A stretch of 64,000 nucleotides of DNA from Planctomycetota bacterium (GTDB taxonomy: Bacteria; Planctomycetota; PLA2): contig JAJFFH010000006.1 in the NCBI GenBank assembly GCA_021776735.1, positions 24,655 to 88,654 of the forward strand. Direction: 5' to 3'. The position numbers and the translations under genes are program-made. Under the pieces are notes generated by a model. That model did not search any database and was not told the origin of the DNA. It saw only the letters and a list, made by a program, of their open reading frames with translations. Of this stretch, positions 9,081-18,696 are shown in pieces; within the stretch, counting starts at the first letter, position 1, and every line of letters starts with the position of its first letter.

Positions 9081-10583
9081 ATGGCAGGGTCAACAGCCAA
9101 AGAAGAGCCCAGCGTGATCTCCCCCAGGATTCATTCCGAGTATGCGCGGGTGTTTTTGGGGTTGAAGAACGCCGGGATCGCGTGGTGCGTTCTGCGTCCG
9201 CTCGACGACCTGCCGGAGATCGAGAAGGACCTCGACCTGCTGGTTGATCCCGACGCGCGTGCGGTGGTCCATGGACTGCTCGCCGGGTTGGGGTACCACG
9301 TCTATCTTCCGGAGCGCGCGAACCCCGGCAAGACCGCGTTCGTTCGTTGGACCGGAGAGCGCGCGGTCTATCTCGACGTGCACTTCGAGATCATCGCGCG
9401 CGGATTCGTGTATCACGACGCCGACGGCACACTTGCGCGCCGTGAGCAGCGCGGGGATCTGTTTCATCCGGCTCCCGCCGACCTGTACGTCGTCACGCTG
9501 CTGCACGACGTGCTCGGCAAGGAGCGGGTCCAGGCGAAGTACCACGAGTCCCTGCGCGCACTTGTCGTCACGTTCGACGGCAGCCCCGCGCAGACCGAGG
9601 TGCGTGCTCTGGGCGACCTCGTGCCGTCCGATGCCGAGGCGTTGGAACGGTTGTTGGGCTCGTCCCTCGGGGCGGCTGATTCCGGCGCACCGGACTCCGG
9701 GGACGTTGAGGTGCAGGACCTGGCCGAGCGCATGCGGCGTCGCCTGGCCGGGAAAAAGCGGTTCCGGCGGTGGTGGTGGCGTGTCCGACTGCGTTTTCGG
9801 CGGCCCCTTCGCGGCTTTTCGATCGCGTTCCTCGGGCCGGACGGTGCGGGCAAGTCGACGACGATGGCCGCGTTCCAGGAGCTGGTCGAAGGCGAACTGC
9901 GCTGGCCGGTGGCGACGGAGTACATGGGGCCCTGGGGCCATGATCACCTGGGCTTTACCACACGCGTGCGTTGCCGCGTGCCGGACACGTTCGGCGAGTT
10001 GCGAGCGGCCCGTCGCGAGCGGATTGCCGGAGGCTTTCGGCCGTCCCTGCGCCGCGCGTTCGCGCTGGAATGGCAACGCCGCCGCCGTGAACTCTCGAAG
10101 GACGAGGAGCAGGAACGGTTGCACCAGCGCGAAACGTCCTGGATGTGGATTTGCTTTCGCTTTGTGCGCGGGCATGTCCGCTACGGCGTCTTTTTGTCCG
10201 CGCTGTGGGTCGAGCTCTGGTGGCGCCATCTCAAGGTGAGACGCCGTGCACGGCGGGCCGCTGTCATCTGCGACCGCTACGTCTTCGACCTGCTCACCGG
10301 CGAGATGCACGAGATGACGCGTCGGTACCACTGGGCGCGCCGGCTGTTCTGTGCGCTGTTTCCCAAGCCGAACGTCACCGTCTACCTGTTCGAGGAGCCC
10401 GAGGTCCTGTGCGCCCGCAAGGACGACCTGGACCTTGCCACCATGCGGGAGATGCAGATACTTTACGAGTCGATGATGGCGCGGTGGGACTTCTCGCCGG
10501 TCCGCACCAACGTTCCTCCGCCGGAAGTGGCAAGGCGCGTGCTGGACGAGACGTTCTCATGCCTGGTCGCACGAAGACGTTGA
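9081..10583 (+). CDS. Nucleotidyltransferase-like plus thymidylate-kinase-like protein of polysaccharide loci
   Basis: Encodes 500 aa. The first ~200 residues (IAWCVLRPLDDLPEIEKDLDLLVD) resemble the nucleotidyltransferase-like proteins found beside sugar-nucleotide genes. Residues ~245-490 form a P-loop kinase of thymidylate-kinase type with Walker A GPDGAGKST at 252-260, and VICDRYVFDLLTGEMHEM matches the DR(Y/F) switch motif. Two-part proteins like this occur in surface polysaccharide clusters, with an unknown substrate. It overlaps the next gene through TGATG, so translation is probably coupled. No signal peptide. Confidence 0.7.
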   Translation: MAGSTAKEEPSVISPRIHSEYARVFLGLKNAGIAWCVLRPLDDLPEIEKDLDLLVDPDARAVVHGLLAGLGYHVYLPERANPGKTAFVRWTGERAVYLDVHFEIIARGFVYHDADGTLARREQRGDLFHPAPADLYVVTLLHDVLGKERVQAKYHESLRALVVTFDGSPAQTEVRALGDLVPSDAEALERLLGSSLGAADSGAPDSGDVEVQDLAERMRRRLAGKKRFRRWWWRVRLRFRRPLRGFSIAFLGPDGAGKSTTMAAFQELVEGELRWPVATEYMGPWGHDHLGFTTRVRCRVPDTFGELRAARRERIAGGFRPSLRRAFALEWQRRRRELSKDEEQERLHQRETSWMWICFRFVRGHVRYGVFLSALWVELWWRHLKVRRRARRAAVICDRYVFDLLTGEMHEMTRRYHWARRLFCALFPKPNVTVYLFEEPEVLCARKDDLDLATMREMQILYESMMARWDFSPVRTNVPPPEVARRVLDETFSCLVARRR

Positions 10584-12019
10584 TGAACACCGACAGATGG
10601 TGGACGCCGCTCCTGTCCGGGGATGACCCGACCGCAGCGTGGCGGCGGTACGTCTTCGAGCGTCGGGCCGCGTTCCAGGTGCTCTTGCCGTCGTCGGCGC
10701 GCGGTCGGCTGCTCTGTCTCATGTCCGGAGCGGTCCCGGTGGCGCTCGCGCGTTCGTGTCGCGAAGTGGTCGCAGTCGCGCGGGGGAGAGACGCCGAGGT
10801 GCTCGCCTCGCGCGGCGTGGACGGCCTCGAGGTTGTCACCGAATTGCCGCAGGCCGGGGCCTTCGACACCGTCGTCGCCGACTCGCCCGTTGATCTGGCG
10901 CGCATTCGGGCGCTGCTGCGGCCCGGCGGCTCGCTGTACCTCACCGGCGAGAACCGACTGCGTGGCTCCGGCCCGGGGACGGCCACGCTGGCCGGCTTTC
11001 GCCGCCGTCTGCGGCGCGCCGGATTCCCGGTCGTCCGCCCCTACACGGATCTGACGGATGTGCGGGCGCTCAGCAGGCCGCGACGCTGGCTCAGCCGATT
11101 CTACGCATTCGTTGCCGGGACGCAGCAGGAGCCCGCATGGGCCGACACCCTGCTCCAGCGCGTCGTCGACGGTCCCGTCGATGGGTACCCGAACCTCATG
11201 AACAGCGGTTCCACCGCCGGCGGGGTCGTCATGATGGCGCCCGAGGCGGTCGTGCGCATACCGCTCGGGACCGAAGCGGAGCGGCGCGTGCGGCGCAACC
11301 AGCTCGGACTCGAGGCCGCCGCGGAACGTGGGATTCCGGCGCCGAAGGCCCTCGCTCTCGACGAGCTCGACGGCCTCGTGTACACCGTCGAGACGCGCGA
11401 GGCCGGCGAGCCGCTGAACGGCGACAAGGACGACGACGTGTTCGACCTGCTCTTGAGTCTTCCGCGCGGGGGCGAGGCGAAGAACTGGTGGGCCGAGGAG
11501 GTCGCGCCCGCCTGGCAACGCGCCGCGGAGGTCTGGGGCTTGACCCCCGAGCTGCGCGCGTTCGCGAAACGGATTGCGGAGGCGGGCGCCGAGGCGGGTC
11601 GCGCCGGGAACAGCGTCTTGCCGCTCGGGTTCGTGCACGGCGACTTTCATCCCGGCAACGTGCTCTTGGGCGACAGCGGTCCGATCTTGATCGACTGGGA
11701 CAACTGGCGCGAGTGCCACTTTGTCACGACCGACTTCGTCCACTTCCTTTGCCGTCGGCGCCTTTCCACCGGCGAGCCGGTCTCGCAGGCGCTGTGCGAC
11801 TGGGTCGAGGACGGTCCGCGCGACGCGCAGGAGGCCGCGTGGACCAAGCGCTTCGAGCAGGCGCACGGACTCGCCCCGGGCTGGCGTGTCCTCGCCGCGG
11901 CGGCCTACTGGGCGCGTGAACTCGCCGCGCGCACGGGAACTCCGGCCGACCTCAACCGCAACTGGATCCGCCTCAACTTCGAGACCGTGGCGCCACGGCT
12001 CGCGCGCGCGCTCGGATAG
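10583..12019 (+). CDS. Methyltransferase-like / aminoglycoside-phosphotransferase-like fusion
   Basis: I place the start at the ATG at 10583, overlapping the upstream stop as TGATG. An in-frame ATG at 10559 is possible. The N-terminal ~140 residues look like a SAM-methyltransferase-type fold (RPGGSLYLTGENRL). Residues ~200-478 contain the phosphotransferase signature GFVHGDFHPGNVLL followed by ILIDWDNW, the catalytic loop and metal-binding Asp of APH/choline-kinase-like enzymes. It probably phosphorylates a small sugar, lipid or amino alcohol during surface polysaccharide assembly. The substrate cannot be read from the sequence. It converges on the flippase gene 10 bp away. Confidence 0.7.
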   Translation: MNTDRWWTPLLSGDDPTAAWRRYVFERRAAFQVLLPSSARGRLLCLMSGAVPVALARSCREVVAVARGRDAEVLASRGVDGLEVVTELPQAGAFDTVVADSPVDLARIRALLRPGGSLYLTGENRLRGSGPGTATLAGFRRRLRRAGFPVVRPYTDLTDVRALSRPRRWLSRFYAFVAGTQQEPAWADTLLQRVVDGPVDGYPNLMNSGSTAGGVVMMAPEAVVRIPLGTEAERRVRRNQLGLEAAAERGIPAPKALALDELDGLVYTVETREAGEPLNGDKDDDVFDLLLSLPRGGEAKNWWAEEVAPAWQRAAEVWGLTPELRAFAKRIAEAGAEAGRAGNSVLPLGFVHGDFHPGNVLLGDSGPILIDWDNWRECHFVTTDFVHFLCRRRLSTGEPVSQALCDWVEDGPRDAQEAAWTKRFEQAHGLAPGWRVLAAAAYWARELAARTGTPADLNRNWIRLNFETVAPRLARALG

Positions 12020-12029
12020 CCGGCCGCGG

Positions 12030-13511
12030 CTAACCCGCTTCGGCTTGCGGGTCTTGACGCTTGCGATTGCGGAAGTTGTGGATCTGCTCGCGGATCGCCT
12101 GTTTTTGCGCCGGCGTGAAGCAGCCCGTGAACCACGCGGCGAACGGGTATGCGACACAGATCGCGAGACCTGTGACGATGCGTCCCACGCCCGGGTCGAT
12201 GAGTCGGATGACGCCGTAACAGGCCAGCGACAGCGCCATGAGGCGCGCGACGTAGCCGTAGGGAATCGGGAACTTGTGTTCGCGGCGCGCGAGGATCGCG
12301 AGCGTGGTCATCTGCAGCGCCCACGTCGCCAGAGTCGCCCACGCCGCGCCCCAGTACGAGTAACGGGGAATGAGCAGGAAATTGAGCCCGATGTTGAACG
12401 CGGCGCAGCAGAGCGACACGGTCATGGCGACGCCGGACCGCTTCTTGATGAAGAGAAGCGTCTGGAAAAAGTCACCCATGATCCGGAGGACGTAGGCTCC
12501 GGCCACGATCGGTACGATCAGGGATGCGGGATGAAACGCGTCCGCGGCCATGATGCCGATGGCCTCGTCGATGAGGACGCACATGCCCGTCCACGCAAGA
12601 AACGCGAAAAAGAGCAGGTAGCGCAGCATGTTCGCGAAGCGGTCCTGCCAGCCCTCGGTACGCGCCTGCCCGTAGACCCGCGCGTTCCAGACCGCGAAGA
12701 ATGGTTGGCCGACCACGAACACGATCAGGAACCCGAACTTGTACCCGAGGCTGTAGAGACCGACCTCGTGGGTTGAATGGAACGCGCGCAGGAAACCGCG
12801 GTCGGCGAAGTGCAGTGCGAACGTCGAGAGGCCGTGAAGGATCAGCGGCGCCGCGAACACCGCCATGCCGACGAGGATACGCCGATCGAGCCGCAGCCCG
12901 TTCTCGCGCATCATCAAGAACGACATGTAGATCGCCGAGAGCCCGGCGGTGATGATCTTGGCCGTCAGAAAGCCCCAGACGCCTTCCTTCAGGATGGCGA
13001 CGTACCAGATGTTGAGCGCGAGGTTGACAGACAGGTTGGCGATCGAGAACAGGACGAAGTGGCGCGGCCGGTCCTTGAGCCGCAGGAACAGGAGCCCGAC
13101 TTCGCGCGGGAACGAAAAGAAGACGACGAGGAACGTCACCTCCAGCATGAGGCCGTAGTGCCGTTCACCCAGCACGATCTCGGCGATGTCGTCCGCGAAG
13201 ATCCATCCGAGCAGGGAGACGACCGCGGTCACGGCGCCGCTGAACAGGAACGCGGTCGAGGCCACCTTGCGCTGGAACTCGGGGTCGTCCTGGTCCTGGT
13301 AGGTCCGCAGGAACGCGGAGCCGAGCGCCTGCACGCCGAGCGCGATGGCGGAGATCTGGATCGTGAGCTCCAGCAGCTCGATGATCCCGTAGTCCGATGG
13401 CGACAGGAAGTTGGTGTAGATCGGAATCATCAGGAAACCGACCACACGGGTCGCGACGTTTCCGATCAGGTAGAGCGATGCGCTCTTGAAAAAGGCCTTC
13501 CTCTGCACCAC
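12030..13511 (-). CDS. Polysaccharide flippase (Wzx-like, MOP superfamily)
   Basis: Encodes 493 aa with 12 or more hydrophobic helices. The opening KSASLYLIGNVATRVVGFLMIPIYTNFLSPSDYGIIELLE is typical of the oligosaccharide flippase family, which moves lipid-linked sugars across the inner membrane. It ends with a basic tail rich in Arg and Gln. Opposite strand to, but adjacent to, the kinase and phosphotransferase genes, which supports a shared role in surface polysaccharide formation. Confidence 0.85.
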   Translation of the reverse strand: MVQRKAFFKSASLYLIGNVATRVVGFLMIPIYTNFLSPSDYGIIELLELTIQISAIALGVQALGSAFLRTYQDQDDPEFQRKVASTAFLFSGAVTAVVSLLGWIFADDIAEIVLGERHYGLMLEVTFLVVFFSFPREVGLLFLRLKDRPRHFVLFSIANLSVNLALNIWYVAILKEGVWGFLTAKIITAGLSAIYMSFLMMRENGLRLDRRILVGMAVFAAPLILHGLSTFALHFADRGFLRAFHSTHEVGLYSLGYKFGFLIVFVVGQPFFAVWNARVYGQARTEGWQDRFANMLRYLLFFAFLAWTGMCVLIDEAIGIMAADAFHPASLIVPIVAGAYVLRIMGDFFQTLLFIKKRSGVAMTVSLCCAAFNIGLNFLLIPRYSYWGAAWATLATWALQMTTLAILARREHKFPIPYGYVARLMALSLACYGVIRLIDPGVGRIVTGLAICVAYPFAAWFTGCFTPAQKQAIREQIHNFRNRKRQDPQAEAG

Positions 13512-13583
13512 GGGCTCCGCTCCCTATCTATCGACGCGGTGCGCCCGACTGCTCAAGACTTCCTCGGAAACATCGCCCCGAAA

Positions 13584-13594
13584 CATCGCCGTCG
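13584..13594 (-). repeat. Dispersed 11-mer, one mismatch
   Basis: CATCGCCGTCG, preceded by GAAA and followed by TGCAGCTTTTTTC, so the T-rich flank is well conserved. A half-site with the same AAACATCGCC lies 16 bp upstream. Confidence 0.7.
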
Positions 13595-13743
13595 TGCAGC
13601 TTTTTTCGGATGACCCTCCGAAAGTGGGGCCCTCCGAAAGTGGGGAATGGGGGGGCGGGGGCAGAAAATGCTCCCGCGACACGCGCAGAACCGCGTATGG
13701 ATAGCCCGGGAAGCGCCGAAAAAGCGCCCCCCGGGGCGATAGG

Positions 13744-13805
13744 CCCGCATCGACGGCGGAACCGTCGAGCCCGACCCGCATCGACGGCGTCAGCCGTCGA
13801 GCCAG
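13744..13805. repeat. Two tandem 31-bp hairpin units
   Basis: Units 13744-13774 and 13775-13805 both begin CCCGCATCGACGGC and end in CCGTCGAGCC. Each contains a short inverted repeat (GACGGC with GCCGTC in the second). It lies 14 bp past the end of the minus-strand winged-helix gene at 13820, where it could serve as a transcription stop, though there is no T run. Confidence 0.6.
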
Positions 13806-13819
13806 ATAACTAGACCCCG

Positions 13820-14194
13820 CTAGCTGGTGAAGATGTAGATGCCGCGACCCGCCCGCTCGATGGGGTAGGGCTCGCTGACCAGCTTGCTCAGCAGCATGGA
13901 TGCGTGGCCGCGCGTGAGCCTGAACTGCTTCACGACCTCGTTGGTGGTGAAGTGCTTTTTGCCCTTGCGCTTGCCAGCCCAGGCGATGACCTTGTCCGGC
14001 AGGCTGCCGGGGCGGGCGATCTTGTAGCCGTCCGGCGAATGGAAGCCGCCGGCGATCGGGGTCGCCCGTCCGTGGGTACGGGGGCCGCCCTCCGCAATCG
14101 AAGCGGGGGTCCCCAACTCGATGGTGAGTTCCTTGGTGTGCAGGAGGGTCTTGAGCAGATCCTCCGACATGGTGATGGTAATGGATGCCGTCAT
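13820..14194 (-). CDS. Small protein with C-terminal winged-helix-like segment
   Basis: Encodes 124 aa. The N-terminus (TASITITMSEDLLKTLLHTK) is followed by a Gly/Pro-rich linker. The last ~45 residues (KHFTTNEVVKQFRLTRGHA) read like a helix-turn-helix with a beta wing ending GRGIYIFTS. It may be a small DNA-binding regulator. No known family is recognised. It is alone on its strand between a repeat-rich gap and pckA. Confidence 0.55.
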   Translation of the reverse strand: MTASITITMSEDLLKTLLHTKELTIELGTPASIAEGGPRTHGRATPIAGGFHSPDGYKIARPGSLPDKVIAWAGKRKGKKHFTTNEVVKQFRLTRGHASMLLSKLVSEPYPIERAGRGIYIFTS

Positions 14195-14349
14195 GCCGGA
14201 AGAGTAGCAAAGTTGGGGCGCTCAAGTTGAGCTATTGACCCGAAAAAACACAAAAAAATGCTCTGAAGGCACCCTGAGGCGCGTTCGGCGCGCATACGAA
14301 CATCCGACGTGGATCTATTCGGGGCTGATTCCGGCTGGTAACCGGGATG

Positions 14350-15933
<1,584 letters not shown>

Positions 15934-16055
15934 CTTGGACAGTTCCTTCCGTGACCGGACGCCCCAGCGAATTATGCGCCGAGTCAGGGCAAAAACCCAT
16001 GAAACGATAGATCGGTTGGAGGGCGTCGCTGTCTGAAGTCGGACGGGAAGCTGAC

Positions 16056-16066
16056 GGACGGCGATT
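16056..16066 (+). repeat. Dispersed 11-mer, one mismatch
   Basis: GGACGGCGATT preceded by TGAC, in the divergent intergenic region between pckA and the TIR-STAND gene, about 50 bp upstream of the latter's start. Confidence 0.6.
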
Positions 16067-16116
16067 TCCGGGGGCGCGTTCCCGACGCCGCGCGCCCGGA
16101 TAGACTTGGCAGTCTC

Positions 16117-18681
16117 TTGCCGCACGCGACCCACCACGTCTTTTTTTCGTATGCCCGCGCGGACAACCGCGATCCGGTGGACGACGCGGGCCGGGGCTGG
16201 GTCACGGCGTTTTTCGAGCGGCTCAAGGCGCGGCATGGGGACTACTCGGGCCATGATCTGCGTGTTTTCTTCGATCAGGAGGAGATCGAGGACGGTACGG
16301 ATTGGCGCCATCGGCTCCAGCAGGGGCTCCGCACGTCGAACCTCTTCCTGGCGTTCTTGTCGGAAAACTACATCCGCTCGAAGAACTGCCGCTGGGAGTG
16401 GACGGAATACGTGCGCCGCGAACACACCCAGGCCCGCGGCGACGACGGCATCGCCACCGTGTATTTCGTGACGGTACCGCCCATGCCGGCCGCCAAGACC
16501 GACGACCCGGACGGCATGGCTGCGCTCGAAGCCGACTTTCGCACCGACAAAGAGATCGACCGGTGGCTGAACGAGGTGCAGGAAGACCTTCGCCGCCGCC
16601 AGCTCTACGCGGATACGAAGGCGACCGGCCCGCATCCGAAAGCAGCGTTCGACCTGCGCCCCTGGTACCGCAAGGGACCGGAGATCCTCGGCGAACTGGA
16701 TGCCGCGGACCGCCTCGAGGCGCTGCGGGCGGATCCGAAGACCGACGAGCACGACCTGTTGACCCTCGCGGACCGCCTGGAAGAACTCGACAAGCGTCTG
16801 GCGACAAGACTGGACCGCTGCCTGCTCGCAGACATGGCCCCGGGCAACCTCGGTGGCTCGTACCCGCATTTTGTCGGCCGTCACCGCGAACTGCGCGAAT
16901 TGCACCGCGCCCTGACGACGAAGCGGCGTGGACTCTTGACCGCGGCGCACGGCATGGGCGGCCAGGGCAAGACCGCCCTCGCGGTCCAGTACGCGTTCGC
17001 CTACGCGGAATTCTACGCAGCCGGCGGACGCTGGCTGGTCCCGTCGGAACGCAAGACGACGATGGCCGAGTGCCTCCTGGAACTCGCCCGCGATCCGGCG
17101 CTGAGTTTCGTCATCCCCGAAGAAGTCGCCGGGAACAACGAGCAAGCCGCGCGCTGGGTACTCCACCAACTCGACATTCGCACCAAGAACAACGCCGAGG
17201 CCATCCGCGACCAGCTCCGCACGCACGAGGACCGCCAAAGCGGCGACGAGGCGCGCCTGCCGGACTTCGAACCGCGGTGCCTGATCATTCTGGACAACGT
17301 GGACCGGCCGGAACTTCTCGACGCGCAGCAGCTGGCCCTCTTGCCGGAAACGGAATGGCTGGAGGTCGTCGTCACGACCAGGCTCGATCCGCGCGACTTC
17401 GGCGCGGCAAGAGACGGCAAGCGAATGACGGCGATCCCGGTGGACTCGCTGCCGATCCGGGACGCCGTGGCGCTGTTGCGCGAGTTCCGCGAGTTCGAGT
17501 CGGACGAGGAAGAGGTCGCTGCGCAAGCCCTGGCCGAAGCGTTGGGCGGATACACCCTGGTCGAGGTCGTGGCCGCCTATCTGGCCGCCCACAAAGAAAT
17601 CACCGCGGCCGATTTCCTGAAGCGCATGGAAGAAGAGGGCCTGACCGAAGCTGACACCTTGGCCGAGGACAAAAGAGTCGGCGCAGCCATCCGCCACCGG
17701 GAAAAACAGTTGGCCTTCGTCCTCGACCAGACCCTGGCCCTGCTGGAGGACGACCCGGCCGCTTTGACCGTCCTGAACCACGCCAGCTTGATGGCCCCGG
17801 ACTTCCCCGTGACCAAGTGGCTAAAAAACATGGCCGCCAAGACCCACCCGGAATTGGCAGAGCCCGCGAAACCGGGCCACCCGAATCGCTGGACCGAGGT
17901 GTGGCACCGCCTGGAGGGCCTACGCCTGCTGACGCCTGCCTCCGACGACGAAACGGCGCGGGGTTCGGTACCGCGTTTGGCGAATCTGCACCGCATGGTT
18001 GCGGAGCACCTGTTCGAGCGGTTGGACGACGCCGAACGAGCGGCGTTCCTCGACTCCGTGGTCGCGGAACTCGACAACCGACAGTCGAGGTTCGAGCACT
18101 CGTGGCAACACGATGCGAACACGCATTGGCTCCTCCGTCCGCTGGAAGAGAACCTGCTGCACATCCTGCAACACCGCCCCAACAGCCATCGCCTGGCGCT
18201 GGGATGCGGGGTCGCGGCGCAGGCGCACATGACAATCGGCCAGCTCGCCAGCGCCGAGAAGCTACTCGCGGTGTTCGTTGATACGTTGGCACGGAACCGC
18301 AAGGACGATCTGAACAATAAGGGGATTGCCCGGCTGCACTCGGTAGCGCAGAACGAACGCGGCGCATTCCTCATGCGCAGGCGTCAACCCGGCGACGCGG
18401 AGAAGGCGCTGTCGTGCTTCCAGCGTTCGCTGGAGATTCGCGAGGATCTGTACCGTTCAAACCCCGGTAGCGGTCAGGCCGCGCGCGACGTGTCCGTGTC
18501 GCACTTCAAGTTCTTTGGATTCCATCGATCGCAGGGCCGGGAAGCCGAGGCCGTCGAGCATCTCAGGGCGTGTTTTGCGATTCTCGACGGGTTCGCGCGT
18601 GCGGGGCGGCCTATGGATCCGGCGATGAGGCGGCTGCACGAGCAGTTAAGGCCTCTGTTTTCTTCTGACGCGGAGACGTAA
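16117..18681 (+). CDS. TIR-STAND (NB-ARC-like) protein with C-terminal helical repeats
   Basis: Encodes 854 aa from a TTG start; the TIR domain begins at once. TIR spans residues ~5-150: HHVFFSYARAD is the first strand, RVFFDQEEIEDGTDW the second box, and Glu94 in NCRWEW is the likely NAD-cleaving residue. A STAND NTPase follows: the VGRHRELRELH entry motif, Walker A GMGGQGKT at 279-286 and Walker B LIILDN at 389-394. The last ~300 residues are helical and TPR-like (SCFQRSLEIREDLYR). In bacteria such proteins are infection sensors whose oligomerisation activates the TIR NADase. The SLOG-membrane gene begins 15 bp downstream, so the pair looks like an operon. Confidence 0.9.
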   Translation: MPHATHHVFFSYARADNRDPVDDAGRGWVTAFFERLKARHGDYSGHDLRVFFDQEEIEDGTDWRHRLQQGLRTSNLFLAFLSENYIRSKNCRWEWTEYVRREHTQARGDDGIATVYFVTVPPMPAAKTDDPDGMAALEADFRTDKEIDRWLNEVQEDLRRRQLYADTKATGPHPKAAFDLRPWYRKGPEILGELDAADRLEALRADPKTDEHDLLTLADRLEELDKRLATRLDRCLLADMAPGNLGGSYPHFVGRHRELRELHRALTTKRRGLLTAAHGMGGQGKTALAVQYAFAYAEFYAAGGRWLVPSERKTTMAECLLELARDPALSFVIPEEVAGNNEQAARWVLHQLDIRTKNNAEAIRDQLRTHEDRQSGDEARLPDFEPRCLIILDNVDRPELLDAQQLALLPETEWLEVVVTTRLDPRDFGAARDGKRMTAIPVDSLPIRDAVALLREFREFESDEEEVAAQALAEALGGYTLVEVVAAYLAAHKEITAADFLKRMEEEGLTEADTLAEDKRVGAAIRHREKQLAFVLDQTLALLEDDPAALTVLNHASLMAPDFPVTKWLKNMAAKTHPELAEPAKPGHPNRWTEVWHRLEGLRLLTPASDDETARGSVPRLANLHRMVAEHLFERLDDAERAAFLDSVVAELDNRQSRFEHSWQHDANTHWLLRPLEENLLHILQHRPNSHRLALGCGVAAQAHMTIGQLASAEKLLAVFVDTLARNRKDDLNNKGIARLHSVAQNERGAFLMRRRQPGDAEKALSCFQRSLEIREDLYRSNPGSGQAARDVSVSHFKFFGFHRSQGREAEAVEHLRACFAILDGFARAGRPMDPAMRRLHEQLRPLFSSDAET

Positions 18682-18696
18682 GGTCGTGGATTCGCC

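Larger units (their letters stand above)
13512..13819. other. Noncoding 308-bp stretch with several repeats
   Basis: Holds an AAACATCGCC half-site at 13568-13577, a dispersed-motif copy, a direct repeat of CCCTCCGAAAGTGGGG (13613-13644 region) and a 31-bp tandem repeat. I see no convincing gene. It lies between the starts of the flippase gene and the end of the small winged-helix gene. Confidence 0.6.

Noticed and set aside
10145..10582. Upstream extension of the methyltransferase-phosphotransferase frame
   Set aside because: It overlaps the kinase gene in another frame and has no domain-like sequence.
15934..17781. Long N-terminal extension of the pckA frame on the minus strand
   Set aside because: It is the antisense of the TIR-STAND gene. 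The pckA start at 15933 has a ribosome binding site and the right N-terminus.
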